A DNA stretch of 64,000 nucleotides. It comes from JACRLW01 sp050181465. GTDB taxonomy: Bacteria > Planctomycetota > UBA1135 > UBA2386. The DNA lies in the NCBI GenBank assembly GCA_050181465.1, contig JBFXDD010000018.1:1-64000 (forward strand), in the 5' to 3' direction. The notes under the pieces are model-generated. The model searched no databases. It was not told the origin of the DNA and worked only from the letters and a program-made list of their open reading frames with translations. A program made the translations under genes and the position numbers. Shown here piece after piece: positions 30,705 to 38,941 of this stretch. Within the stretch, counting starts at the first letter, position 1. The number at the start of each line of letters is the position of its first letter.

Positions 30705-32048
30705 TCAGGACTGGTAGGCGAGTGGAGCACCCCGCACGGTCGTCGGGCGACCGTCTTGCCAGGCCACCCGACCCCGCAGGACGGTCACGACCGGCCAGCC
30801 CGCGCGCTCCATCCCCTCGAAGGGGCTGTGGCCGCAGCGGGACTGGAGGGCGGCGGTGGGCAAGGGCGACCGGATGTCGGGGTCGACGAGCACGAGGTCG
30901 CCGTCGGTGCCGGGCTCGAGCGCGCCCTTGTCGGCGATTTGGTAGACCGCGATCGGCCCGGTGCAGAGCAGGCGCGGGATGTCGGCCAGGGTCAGCCAGC
31001 CGTCGCGAACCGCAGTGAGGAGAAGCGGCAAGCTGGTCTGCACGCCGGCGATCCCGCTCGGGGTGTCCGGATAGGCCCGCGCCTTCTCCTCGCGGGTGTG
31101 CGGGGCGTGATCGCTGCCGATGCAACTCACGAAACCCTCTGCGACTGCGGCCCGCAAGACATCTTGATGGCGACGGTCTCGCACCGGAGGGTTCATCTGC
31201 GCGAGCGTCCCGAAGCGGTCGTAACAATCCGGCGCAACCAGGAACAAGTGGTTCGGGGTAACCTCGACCGTGACGAGTTCTCCGAGATTGCGCTCGCGGA
31301 GGAGCGCGATCTCCTCGGCCGTGGAGACGTGAAGCAGATGGACTCTTCGTTGCGTCCGCTCCACCAGGTCGAGCAGTCGACGCGTGCTGCGCACCGCGGT
31401 CTCCACGTCGCGCACCTCAGGGTGCATGCGGACGTGCGCGCGACCGGTGGCAGCCAAGGCCTTGCGATCCCTCAGACGCGGCTCGTCCTCGGAGTGGATG
31501 GCGACCCGGCGCGTCCCGCTCCGCAGCACGCGCTCGAGCGTGGGATCGTCCTCGACGAGCAGATTGCCTGTCGAGGAACCCATGAACACCTTGATGCCCG
31601 CACAGCCGGGTAGCTGCTCCCACTCCCCCAGGCGATCGGCGTTCTCGGCGGTCGCGCCGAGAAAGAAGGAGTAATCGGAATGACACCGTCCCGCTGCGCG
31701 GCGCAGCTTGTCGGCGAGTGCGGCGGGATCGGTCGTCGGCGGCTTGGTGTTGGGCATCTCGCAGAACGCGGTGATGCCGCCAGCGATCGCAGCGAGCGAG
31801 CCCGATGCCAAGTCTTCCTTGTGTTCGAGCCCGGGTTCACGGAAATGCACCTGCGAGTCGATCAGGCCGGGGAACACCAACATCCCCCGAGCCTCCAAGA
31901 TCGGACAACCCGGCGGCGCATCGACCACCCGCTGCACCTGCTGCACGCGGCCGCCGATCACCAGCACGTCGAGAACCTCGGTGCCGAAGGGTCGCACGAC
32001 CGTTCCGCCGCGCACCCACAAGTTCGCTCCACGATCTTCGATACTCAT
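30705..32048 (-). CDS. pyrC: Dihydroorotase, class I-like
   Basis: 447 residues from the ATG at 32048, which overlaps the lgt stop (ATGA). Ring-closing step of pyrimidine synthesis, carbamoyl-aspartate to dihydroorotate. Visible motifs are IDSQVHFREPG at 63-73 (metal and substrate Arg), EMPNTKPPTTDP, GIKVFMGSS with the Lys that is carbamylated in the family, IHSEDE, LHVSTAEEI and the catalytic SDHAPH. The first His of the usual HxH is Gln (Q66), a variant I also recall from Bacteroidetes-type dihydroorotases (DDQVHFREPG), so it need not mean inactivity. Downstream is repeat copy C. Confidence 0.9.
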   Translation of the reverse strand: MSIEDRGANLWVRGGTVVRPFGTEVLDVLVIGGRVQQVQRVVDAPPGCPILEARGMLVFPGLIDSQVHFREPGLEHKEDLASGSLAAIAGGITAFCEMPNTKPPTTDPAALADKLRRAAGRCHSDYSFFLGATAENADRLGEWEQLPGCAGIKVFMGSSTGNLLVEDDPTLERVLRSGTRRVAIHSEDEPRLRDRKALAATGRAHVRMHPEVRDVETAVRSTRRLLDLVERTQRRVHLLHVSTAEEIALLRERNLGELVTVEVTPNHLFLVAPDCYDRFGTLAQMNPPVRDRRHQDVLRAAVAEGFVSCIGSDHAPHTREEKARAYPDTPSGIAGVQTSLPLLLTAVRDGWLTLADIPRLLCTGPIAVYQIADKGALEPGTDGDLVLVDPDIRSPLPTAALQSRCGHSPFEGMERAGWPVVTVLRGRVAWQDGRPTTVRGAPLAYQS

Positions 32049-33100
32049 GCGGGCTTCGGCTCCTGCACGTCGGGTCCCTTCTTGATTCCAGCGATCAGCA
32101 TCATCACTCCGGCGAAGATCATCGCGACGCAAAGCGTCTGCCCCATCGTCAGTCCGAGCAGCACGGTGCCGAGGTCGTCGCCCTCCTTGCGAAACTGTCG
32201 ATCGGGCTGGCGCAAGTTCTCGATCAGAAAGCGCACCACCCCGTACATCACTAGGAAGATGCCGCCGTAGGTGAACGCTCCGAGCGGTCGACTGCGCGTC
32301 ACTCGCCAAGTGGCGAACAGGACCAGCCCGGTGAGCAAACCCTCACCGGCTGCTTCGAACAGCTGCGAGGGATAGCGAAAGGGCACCTGCTCTTTCACCG
32401 TGTTCCAGTCGAGGGACTTGGCCAGGAAAGACCAGTCCCCGCCCGAGGGGTGTCTCGGCGGCAGCAATGCGAGAAGGTCCGCAATGGGCCGTTTGCCGTA
32501 GGCCACCAGCACCCCCAGTTCCTCGGCGCGCTTGCCGCCGTGGTCGCGCAGGAGATCGAGATGCATGAGGCGAGCCGCAGTCTCGTCCGTCGGGAAGCGC
32601 ATCGCCAGAAACGACGCCGAGTCGGTCACCCGCCCATACAGCTCGCCGTTCACGAAGTTCGCGCAGCGAACGGCGAAGATGCCCGGCGTCACCGCGAGCG
32701 CCGCGGAGTCGAGCAGCCTGCCGATCGAGAGTCCGGCGAGTTCCTTGCGGTGGCGCATCCAGAAGAAGGTCAGCCCGAGACAGACACCGACCAGACCACC
32801 GTGGAACGACAGGCCACCCTCCCAGATCCGAATCAGCTTGAGCGGATCGCTCAAGCCGTGGTCATAGAAGATCGCATACCCCAAGCGACCGCCGAGGATC
32901 GTTCCGAGCACGCAGTAGACGATGAGGTCGCCGACCGCGTGCATGGACACCGGCAAGAATCCCCGCCGCGCGAGCCGCGAGAAGATCAGGTGCGCGCAGA
33001 CGAACGCGACGATGTACATCAGCCCGTACCACCGGATGTCGATCGGACCAGGCAGGTCCAACAGCACCGGGTCCCAGGCAGGGAACTCGAGTCGTTTCAA
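32045..33100 (-). CDS. lgt: Phosphatidylglycerol--prolipoprotein diacylglyceryl transferase
   Basis: 351 residues from a TTG at 33100 (KRLEFPAWDPVLLDLPG); the frame continues further but into the divergent eboA-like gene, so this start is preferred though its ribosome-binding site is weak. Lgt transfers diacylglycerol to the lipobox Cys of prolipoproteins in the inner membrane. Motifs: DIRWYGLMYIVAF, the catalytic region GGLSFHGGLVG and the Lgt signature here reading CANFVNGELYGRVT. The C-terminal half has YPSQLFEAAGEG and the final spans. It carries an insert between residues about 185 and 240. It is coupled to pyrC downstream by a 4-nt overlap. Confidence 0.93.
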   Translation of the reverse strand: MKRLEFPAWDPVLLDLPGPIDIRWYGLMYIVAFVCAHLIFSRLARRGFLPVSMHAVGDLIVYCVLGTILGGRLGYAIFYDHGLSDPLKLIRIWEGGLSFHGGLVGVCLGLTFFWMRHRKELAGLSIGRLLDSAALAVTPGIFAVRCANFVNGELYGRVTDSASFLAMRFPTDETAARLMHLDLLRDHGGKRAEELGVLVAYGKRPIADLLALLPPRHPSGGDWSFLAKSLDWNTVKEQVPFRYPSQLFEAAGEGLLTGLVLFATWRVTRSRPLGAFTYGGIFLVMYGVVRFLIENLRQPDRQFRKEGDDLGTVLLGLTMGQTLCVAMIFAGVMMLIAGIKKGPDVQEPKPA

Positions 33101-33152
33101 CGGATGCGGAGCGTACTCTCCTCGCGGCTCGGCGCTACGCTGCGAATCGCCG

Positions 33153-34031
33153 ATGCTGGACTTGACCGATCGCTTCGTCGCCGTCGCCCCCGCCGCGGGT
33201 ATCGCCTGGTTCGAAGAAGCGCTGGACACCGTGCGCCGAGATCCGCTCAAGATCGACCGGATCCTGCCGCAGTTGCCCCGCCGCTTGTCCCGTGAGTATC
33301 TGAGCGCCGGCGAACGCCGGGCGGCGGATGACTGCGAGATCGACTCCGGCGCCTGGCGGGCATGCGACGCCGGTGCCTTTCGGCTGCTGGCAACTCTCGT
33401 GATGCCGCACTCGCATTCCGTCGACGTGCGGAGCGTCTTTCTCGACCTGCACGCCCGGGGTGATCTCGAGGAACGCAGCATGCTGCTGCGCTCGATGGCC
33501 GCCCTGCCGCTCGGCCCGTGGACCCCGGAACTCCTCGGCGAAGTGCAGCGAACGAACCAGTTGGTGCATGTCGCGGCCGCGGTTCTGGACAGCAACCTCC
33601 TGGTGCGTGCCGCGCGCGCGGGGGCCCGCGGCGAGATCGCGGTGGATCGCGCCACGATCGATCGGATGATGCTGAAGATCGCGTTCCTGGACCTGCCGCT
33701 GGTCCGCGTCTTCGACGGCGAATCCTGCGCGAGCCCGGAACTCTCGCGAATGCTGCTCGGCCTCGCCACCGAACGCGAAGCTGCGGGCCGACCGGTGTGG
33801 CGCGACACCGATCGAATGCTGGCGGCGGCACCGGTAGCCGGCGTTCGGGCCCGGCTGATCGGCGGATTGGAACACGGCGACGATCATCGCCGGCTCGAGG
33901 CCGCACTCTGGGTCGCGCGAACCCGAGATCCCGCGCTGCTGCCTTTCCTGGACGAACGGCTGCCTCGCGAGGACCATCCACGAGTGCGCGAAGCGCTGCT
34001 CCAAGCCAAGTCCGCGCTCGAACCGAACTGA
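33153..34031 (+). CDS. eboA: EboA-domain protein
   Basis: 292 residues, all-helical, no signal peptide. It matches the EboA family: a central LLRSMAALPLGPWTPELLGEVQRTN, then NLLVRAARAGARGEIAVDRATIDRMMLKIAFLDLPLVRV, followed by SPELSRMLLGLATEREAAGRPV. The last motif is diagnostic for EboA (known from the eustigmatophyte/bacterial ebo operon). Biochemical role unknown; ebo genes are linked to metabolite transport or processing, for example scytonemin precursor export in cyanobacteria. The next gene is EboB-like, 44 nt downstream, and no other ebo gene follows. Confidence 0.8.
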   Translation: MLDLTDRFVAVAPAAGIAWFEEALDTVRRDPLKIDRILPQLPRRLSREYLSAGERRAADDCEIDSGAWRACDAGAFRLLATLVMPHSHSVDVRSVFLDLHARGDLEERSMLLRSMAALPLGPWTPELLGEVQRTNQLVHVAAAVLDSNLLVRAARAGARGEIAVDRATIDRMMLKIAFLDLPLVRVFDGESCASPELSRMLLGLATEREAAGRPVWRDTDRMLAAAPVAGVRARLIGGLEHGDDHRRLEAALWVARTRDPALLPFLDERLPREDHPRVREALLQAKSALEPN

Positions 34032-34075
34032 TCGCCTTCGCACTCCGCCGTCGCCGTTGCTGCGATCTCGCGGCT

Positions 34076-34969
34076 ATGCTCGACCAGATCTCGACCATGC
34101 GCATCTTCGAACCCCACGCCCACATGTTCAGTCGGGTCACCGACGACTACGAAAGGATGCTCGCCGCGGGCATCGTCGCCGTGCTCGAACCGGCGTTCTG
34201 GCTCGGACAATCACGCACCTCGGTCGGCACCTTCATCGACTACTTCGACACGCTGATCGGGTGGGAGCGCTTCCGCGCGCAACAGTTCGGAGTGCATCAC
34301 TTCTGCACGATGGGGCTGAATCCGCGCGAAGCGAACGATCCGCGAGTGAACCAGGCTGTGCTCGACGTCTTGCCGCGCTACCTGGAGAAGGACTCGGTCC
34401 TCGGCGTCGGTGAGATCGGACTCGACGATCAAACACCGACCGAAGAGCGCTTCTTCGCAGCGCAGATCGAACTCGCCGCCGCCCACGACCTGCCGATCCT
34501 GATCCACACGCCGCATCGCGACAAACTGCAGGGCTTCCGCCGCTGCATCGACATCGTCCGCGAGCAACGCTTCCCCTTCGAACGCGTGCTGCTCGACCAC
34601 GGCAACGAGGAGACGATCAAGATCACGCGCGATCTGGGCTGTTGGTCGGGGTTCTCGATCTACCCGAACACCAAGATGTCGCCGGATCGCATGGTCAAGA
34701 TCGTGCTCGAGTACGGCGTCGATCAGATCATCGTCAACAGTGCTTGCGATTGGGGAGTCAGCGATCCGCTCTCGGTCCCGAAGACCGTCGACCGCCTGAT
34801 CGCCGCGGACTATCCGACCGAGAAGATCGAGCAACTCGTCTGGACGAATCCGACGGCATTCTTCGCGCAGACCGGCCGACTCGATCCGTCCTCCATTCGC
34901 GAACCGGTACCCGTCGACCGGCGAAAGACTTTCACCGGCAACTCGGTGCTGCGCGGACAGGAAGCCTGA
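34076..34969 (+). CDS. eboB: EboB/TatD-like metal-dependent hydrolase
   Basis: 297 residues from ATG 34076; ATG 34097 (MRIFEPHAHM) is equally possible. TatD-type TIM barrel: H14/H16 of EPHAHM, Glu in GEIGLDD, His in LIHTPHRDK, His in LLDHGNEE, Asp in SACDWG. EPAFWLGQSRTSVGTFIDYFDTLIGWERFRAQQFG and TMGLNPREAND are the strongly conserved block of the EboB branch rather than of the DNase TatD. Probably a cytoplasmic hydrolase acting on a small metabolite. Together with the preceding gene it forms a two-gene ebo unit. Confidence 0.85.
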   Translation: MLDQISTMRIFEPHAHMFSRVTDDYERMLAAGIVAVLEPAFWLGQSRTSVGTFIDYFDTLIGWERFRAQQFGVHHFCTMGLNPREANDPRVNQAVLDVLPRYLEKDSVLGVGEIGLDDQTPTEERFFAAQIELAAAHDLPILIHTPHRDKLQGFRRCIDIVREQRFPFERVLLDHGNEETIKITRDLGCWSGFSIYPNTKMSPDRMVKIVLEYGVDQIIVNSACDWGVSDPLSVPKTVDRLIAADYPTEKIEQLVWTNPTAFFAQTGRLDPSSIREPVPVDRRKTFTGNSVLRGQEA

Positions 34970-35500
34970 TCAGGCACGCTCGGCGAGTTCGCCGAGCATC
35001 GCGATCATCAGTTCTCTGACGACCGCAGGGTCGTGCGCGACGACGCTAGGAGCGAACTGAATCTTGTTCCCGTGCAGTTCGAACGCGATTCCGGCCTCGC
35101 TCACGGCGGCCAGGAAGCGGCAGAGCGCCTCGACCCTCGTTCGTTCGATCTCGGCACGTGATCGGGTGATCTCGGTCCGCACGCGCTCCTTCTCCAGACG
35201 GGCGCGCTCGACTCGCGTCGCTTCCGTTCGCTGATGGAGCTGCGCGCGGGCACGCAGTTCCTCGGCCTGCACCGCAGCGAGCACCGCCTTCTCGTGCGGC
35301 GCGATGACGCGGTCCTCGATCGCCTCTCGAAGCGTCGAACGGAATTCCGCGAAGCACTCACCCGACCGGTAGGAGCGAGATCGCTCGGAGAGGCGTGCAA
35401 GTGCACGACGAAGATCTCGACCCGGTCGACCACGCCAATCGCTGCGACTCAACCCGAACAACTTCGCAACCACGGCGCGCGTCCAGTTCCTCCAGCTCAC
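34970..35500 (-). CDS. Coiled-coil protein coupled to a Clp-N-like gene
   Basis: 176 residues from a GTG that overlaps the upstream stop (GTGA) and has GAGG 7 nt before it. A basic N-terminus (SWRNWTRAVVAKLFGLSR) leads into a long helix (AIEDRVIAPHEKAVLAAVQAEELRARAQLHQRTEATRVERARLEK onward, charged heptads), then a small C-terminal domain with FAPSVVAHDPAVVRELMIAMLG. No family recognised. The partner gene is translated first and overlaps, so the two products likely work together. The stop is immediately next to the end of the convergent eboB-like gene. Confidence 0.6.
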   Translation of the reverse strand: MSWRNWTRAVVAKLFGLSRSDWRGRPGRDLRRALARLSERSRSYRSGECFAEFRSTLREAIEDRVIAPHEKAVLAAVQAEELRARAQLHQRTEATRVERARLEKERVRTEITRSRAEIERTRVEALCRFLAAVSEAGIAFELHGNKIQFAPSVVAHDPAVVRELMIAMLGELAERA

Positions 35501-36105
35501 GAGATCACCTCGGATAACGGGCACTCGAGCTCGCGGGCGTCGAGACGAACCTCGAATCCCGCACCACCGAAGTCGTGGAACACGTCGCCGACGGCCGCGA
35601 TCGCGATCGCGACCTGCTCCGGCGTCAGACCTGGATGAAACTCCAGTTCGAGATCGGCGGTCGGCGTGCGCGGTTCGAGCACGACACCGAGTCGATCCTC
35701 CCGCAGGCGACTCGGCTCCCCACCGGCCGCCAGGATCACACACTCGACCGCACCGGCATCCGGGTGGTCCGCGTCCAAGATCGACTGCCACAGGTGCGGC
35801 ACGCCGGCGAATTCACACGCGTCGAGGTCCGCGATCGCTGCGACCCGCTCGAAGACCCACGTCGCACCCAAGGTGAAGCCGCGCCGACCGGCAGGGTCCG
35901 CCGTCGCCGGCGCGCGCAACGCGACCTGGGCACGCAGTCGATCGAGGTCCAATTCGGCGATTCGCTCGTCGTCGACCTCGGTCAGGTGCTCGATGACGCC
36001 GAGTAAGAGATGCAGTGTGTCGACGTCGACGTGATCGAGTCGGGTCGCGTGCCAACGTGCGCGGGAAACCGCGCGGCGCGCGGCAGTGTCGAGTGAATCG
36101 AGCAA
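35497..36105 (-). CDS. Clp N-terminal-domain-like protein
   Basis: 202 residues, TTG start with AGAGG five bases before it. AARRAVSRARWHATRLDHVDVDTLHLLLGVIEHL resembles half of the ClpA/ClpC N-terminal repeat (helix-rich, LGH..V.TEHLLLGLL pattern in Clp). A second similar half is degenerate (FERVAAIADLDACEFAGVPHLWQSIL). A C-terminal region with VLEPRTPTADLELEFHPGLTPEQVAIAI is unrelated. There is no AAA+ domain, so this could be an adaptor-like or stand-alone Clp-N protein. It overlaps the next gene by 4 nt. Confidence 0.6.
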   Translation of the reverse strand: MLDSLDTAARRAVSRARWHATRLDHVDVDTLHLLLGVIEHLTEVDDERIAELDLDRLRAQVALRAPATADPAGRRGFTLGATWVFERVAAIADLDACEFAGVPHLWQSILDADHPDAGAVECVILAAGGEPSRLREDRLGVVLEPRTPTADLELEFHPGLTPEQVAIAIAAVGDVFHDFGGAGFEVRLDARELECPLSEVIS

Positions 36106-36256
36106 TCGTGCCTCTTCCGCAGTCCGCAGAGCTCATCGGCGAAACCGCGTCCGCCGGTGGAGTCGGGCCGCGGCGTCGCGCAGGACGACAGAGAGCGCGG
36201 CGCGGCGAGGATTCCGCCGTGGGTGTCCAATCCTTCACCGCGCTGCATGCAGTCGA

Positions 36257-37012
36257 TCAGCGGAGTGCGTCGAACTGCGACACCACCGCCTCTCGGAGCC
36301 GCTTCGCGAGCAGCTTGCGGTCGCCGTCGGTGATGCGCTCGGAGTGGAACCGGACGCGGGCCTCGACGCGCGGCAGGCGAAAGAGCCCGAGAAGGTGCGG
36401 CAGGAACTCCATGTCGCCGTACCAGGCGACTGCGGTGCTTGGCGGCGGAGCGGCCTCCGGGGTCGCGTAGTGGAGCGTCGCGACCGCGACAGCCAACTGC
36501 CCGGCGGCGGCCGGCGCCAACACCGACGACCGGAACGGCATGACTTCGCGCCCCGGACCGGTCGTGCCCTCGGGAAACACGACCAGGGTGTGACCTGCAC
36601 TGAGCTCGGACGCGAGCCGCGCCGTCACCGCGGGGAGCCCGCGCTTGTTCTCACGTTCGATGAAGTGGATCCCCAACGCGCGCGACATGAAGCCGAGCAC
36701 GGGCCAGTGCTTGACGTCGGCCTTGGAGAGGAAGCACATCGGCCGTCGCGAGGCGAGCACGATCACATCGACGTAGGAGAGGTGATTGGACACGAGCAGG
36801 CAGCCGCGAGCAGGCGGCTCGCCCTCATGGCGAACCCGAATGCCGATGGCCCACGTGAGCGTGCGCGACCACAAGAAGAGAATCCGATCACGCCAAGTCA
36901 GCCGCCGCCCAATCGGTGCCGCCACGAGCATGCCCAGCGCCCAGACGATGAACCAGCCGCCGGTGAGCAGCGCCATGGCCACGGCCCGCCGAAGGAGTCG
37001 AAGGGTGGTCAC
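36257..37012 (-). CDS. 1-acyl-sn-glycerol-3-phosphate acyltransferase-like (PlsC/OlsA type)
   Basis: 251 residues from a GTG overlapping the preceding stop (GTGA). One N-terminal membrane helix (VAMALLTGGWFIVWALGMLVA), then the acyltransferase motifs: NHLSYVD (N76-H77-x4-D82) for catalysis, FIERENKRG, and FPEGTT (146-151) for glycerol-phosphate binding. PlsC makes phosphatidic acid; its OlsA relatives acylate lyso-ornithine lipid. Being directly downstream of an OlsB-like N-acyltransferase, OlsA-type chemistry is a reasonable inference. It is the last gene of the seven-gene operon. Confidence 0.85.
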   Translation of the reverse strand: MTTLRLLRRAVAMALLTGGWFIVWALGMLVAAPIGRRLTWRDRILFLWSRTLTWAIGIRVRHEGEPPARGCLLVSNHLSYVDVIVLASRRPMCFLSKADVKHWPVLGFMSRALGIHFIERENKRGLPAVTARLASELSAGHTLVVFPEGTTGPGREVMPFRSSVLAPAAAGQLAVAVATLHYATPEAAPPPSTAVAWYGDMEFLPHLLGLFRLPRVEARVRFHSERITDGDRKLLAKRLREAVVSQFDALR

Positions 37013-37803
37013 GGCGAGCTCGTGAAGAACATGGCGCGCATGCGCGGATCGAACTCTCGAGTATCGAGCAGGACCAGGAAGTCGATGGTGCCGAATGCGC
37101 GATCGATCGCCGGACCGCCGACCACCTTCGCACAGAAGCGCAGGTAGGTCGAGAACAGCCGCGGCAACTCGAAGCCAACCAACTCGGCAGCGGTCGGCGC
37201 CGGCCCTTCGCACCGATGATCGTGGCGAACCGGCACTTCGATCGAGGGATGCTGACTGCCGGCGTGCGCGAGCCACGCGGCCGCGAGCCGACCGACGGCA
37301 GGATCCGTGCCAGTCAGGGAACAGCAGCCGAAGAGCGAGTGCTTGCCGTGTGCCGACAGGTACTGCGCCATTCCCCGCCAAAGCGCCAGAAGCGCCATGC
37401 CGTTGCGATGCTCGCGCACGATGCAGGCTCGGCCGAGTTCGACCGACTCCGCGATCACGCGCTTCGGCAGCGAACCGATGTCGAACTCCTCGTCGCAATA
37501 GAAGCCGTGGCCGAGCTTCGCGTGTTCGAGCGTCTGGAGGCGATAGGTGCCTACGACCCGTTCGGTGCGACGCTCGCAGAGCAGGATGTGGTCGCACTGG
37601 GCATCGAAGCGATCCTCATCGAGGCCGCTCGCGCGGGCCGAATCGAGGCCTTCTCCGAGTTCCAAGTTGAAGACCGCGAAGCGCAGGCGTTGCGCCTCTC
37701 GAACATCGGCGTCACTGCGCGCGAAGCGAATACGGTACTCGCCTTCGATCCGATCGATGTCCGGCACCGCGGGGCGCATCGCACCGACCTCGGACTCACC
37801 CAT
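37009..37803 (-). CDS. OlsB-like N-acyltransferase (GNAT fold)
   Basis: 264 residues from the ATG at 37803, preceded by AGGA 8 nt upstream; earlier ATGs exist at 37812 and 37854. It resembles ornithine-lipid synthase OlsB and related acyl-ACP-dependent N-acyltransferases: EYRIRFARSDADVREAQRLRFAVF at the N-terminus, then DEDRFDAQCDHILLCER, VVGTYRLQ, ESVELGRACIV and LLALWRGMAQYL. Product would be a 3-hydroxyacyl amino acid (lyso-ornithine lipid or glycine/other analogue), esterified by the PlsC-like partner downstream. It overlaps the upstream gene by 8 nt. Confidence 0.8.
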   Translation of the reverse strand: MGESEVGAMRPAVPDIDRIEGEYRIRFARSDADVREAQRLRFAVFNLELGEGLDSARASGLDEDRFDAQCDHILLCERRTERVVGTYRLQTLEHAKLGHGFYCDEEFDIGSLPKRVIAESVELGRACIVREHRNGMALLALWRGMAQYLSAHGKHSLFGCCSLTGTDPAVGRLAAAWLAHAGSQHPSIEVPVRHDHRCEGPAPTAAELVGFELPRLFSTYLRFCAKVVGGPAIDRAFGTIDFLVLLDTREFDPRMRAMFFTSSP

Positions 37804-38941
37804 CGCGATCATCCTTCTGCGACACGTCCTCGAGTCGGTGAGCCTTGCGACCACCGCGGGCCGTGGAGCGAGCGGGCGCGAGGTCGCCGAGCAAGGCGCG
37901 CGAGGTCGTCAGACAGCGATCGACGAGCGCGCGAGCACCGTCATGCAACGCGCGACTACGTTGCACCATGCGCACGTTGTTCTCCATGTCCTCCGCCGAC
38001 CAGCCGCGCGAGTGAGCGATGTAGGGATGCGCCGGGAATTGGCAGCCCAACTCGGCGAAGAATCCCAGCAGCTGTCCGGCGACACCCTGCACGTTGTCTT
38101 GTCCGCCGGTGATGAGGAACGCGGCGACCTTGCGGCGCATGAGGTTGCGACCGGCAATGGTCTCCTGGTTCTGCACGCAGTTCAACCGCTCTGCCATCTT
38201 GTAGTAGAGCGAGCTCGCAGCCCCCCAACGGATGGGCGTGGCCACCAAGATGACATCGGCCCACGCCACCATTCCTTCGTAGACCCGATCCATCTGGTCG
38301 TTCGGATCCATCTGTGTAATCGAACAGGGCCAGGTACAGGCTCGCGCAGCCTTGCTGTAGTAACCCTCGCAGGCGCGAAAGTTCAGCTCCGACAAACGCA
38401 CGAGGCGGGTCTCGACACCACCACTCGCGGCATGATCGATTGCCGTTTGCAACAGGTCATCCGAGGTCGAGTAGCGCGGCTGCGCCTCGTTCATGTTCGT
38501 CGTCGAGATACCCAAGACCCGTAGGGGCGCATCGAGCGCGGGTCCGCCGTCTTCACCGCGGGCGCGAATCTTGGCGAGCGGATGCGGAGGGTGCGGCAGC
38601 CGCGAGCGCGGCGAGCGCGGATCGCCGCGAATCTGTAGCCGACCGTCCACCACGCGGCACTCGTGAACGGGAACCGCGTCCCCCTCGTAGCCCGGCTCAC
38701 CGAGACCGGTCGCGTGGTGGAACTTCCAACCGTGCCAGGGGCAGGTGACGTAGCCGCGTTCGTCGAGACTGCCGTCGCCCAGCGGTCCGCCGACGTGATT
38801 GCAGCGCCCATCGATCACGTGGAACGCGTCGCCGAGGAAGCTGACCGCGAACAGGCGTCGCCCGATGTGGACCGAGGACAACGGTCGCGAACTCAACTCG
38901 CCGGCATCACCGGCATCGAGCCAAAGCGGATCTTCGGTCAT
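37796..38941 (-). CDS. Fusion of a Rieske ferredoxin and a flavodoxin-like NAD(P)H oxidoreductase
   Basis: 381 residues, ATG overlapping the upstream stop (ATGA). Residues 1-115 are a soluble Rieske [2Fe-2S] domain with C47-N-H49 and C67-PW-H70 (CNHVGGPLGDG and TCPWHGWKF). A basic, Pro-rich linker follows, then from about 130 a flavodoxin-like NADPH-dependent FMN reductase (LRVLGISTTNM, then VATPIRWGAASSLYYKMAERLN and TGGQDNVQGVAGQLLGFFAELG). The fusion suggests NAD(P)H to FMN to Rieske electron flow, perhaps to the Rieske domain of the membrane protein encoded upstream in the same operon. The natural acceptor is unknown. Confidence 0.85.
   Translation of the reverse strand: MTEDPLWLDAGDAGELSSRPLSSVHIGRRLFAVSFLGDAFHVIDGRCNHVGGPLGDGSLDERGYVTCPWHGWKFHHATGLGEPGYEGDAVPVHECRVVDGRLQIRGDPRSPRSRLPHPPHPLAKIRARGEDGGPALDAPLRVLGISTTNMNEAQPRYSTSDDLLQTAIDHAASGGVETRLVRLSELNFRACEGYYSKAARACTWPCSITQMDPNDQMDRVYEGMVAWADVILVATPIRWGAASSLYYKMAERLNCVQNQETIAGRNLMRRKVAAFLITGGQDNVQGVAGQLLGFFAELGCQFPAHPYIAHSRGWSAEDMENNVRMVQRSRALHDGARALVDRCLTTSRALLGDLAPARSTARGGRKAHRLEDVSQKDDRDG

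Noticed and set aside
30103..31227. A long minus-strand frame that would extend L28 by about 270 residues through repeat copy C
   Set aside because: The extension translates the repeat and antisense frames of pyrC. L28 starts at the conserved MSRVC.
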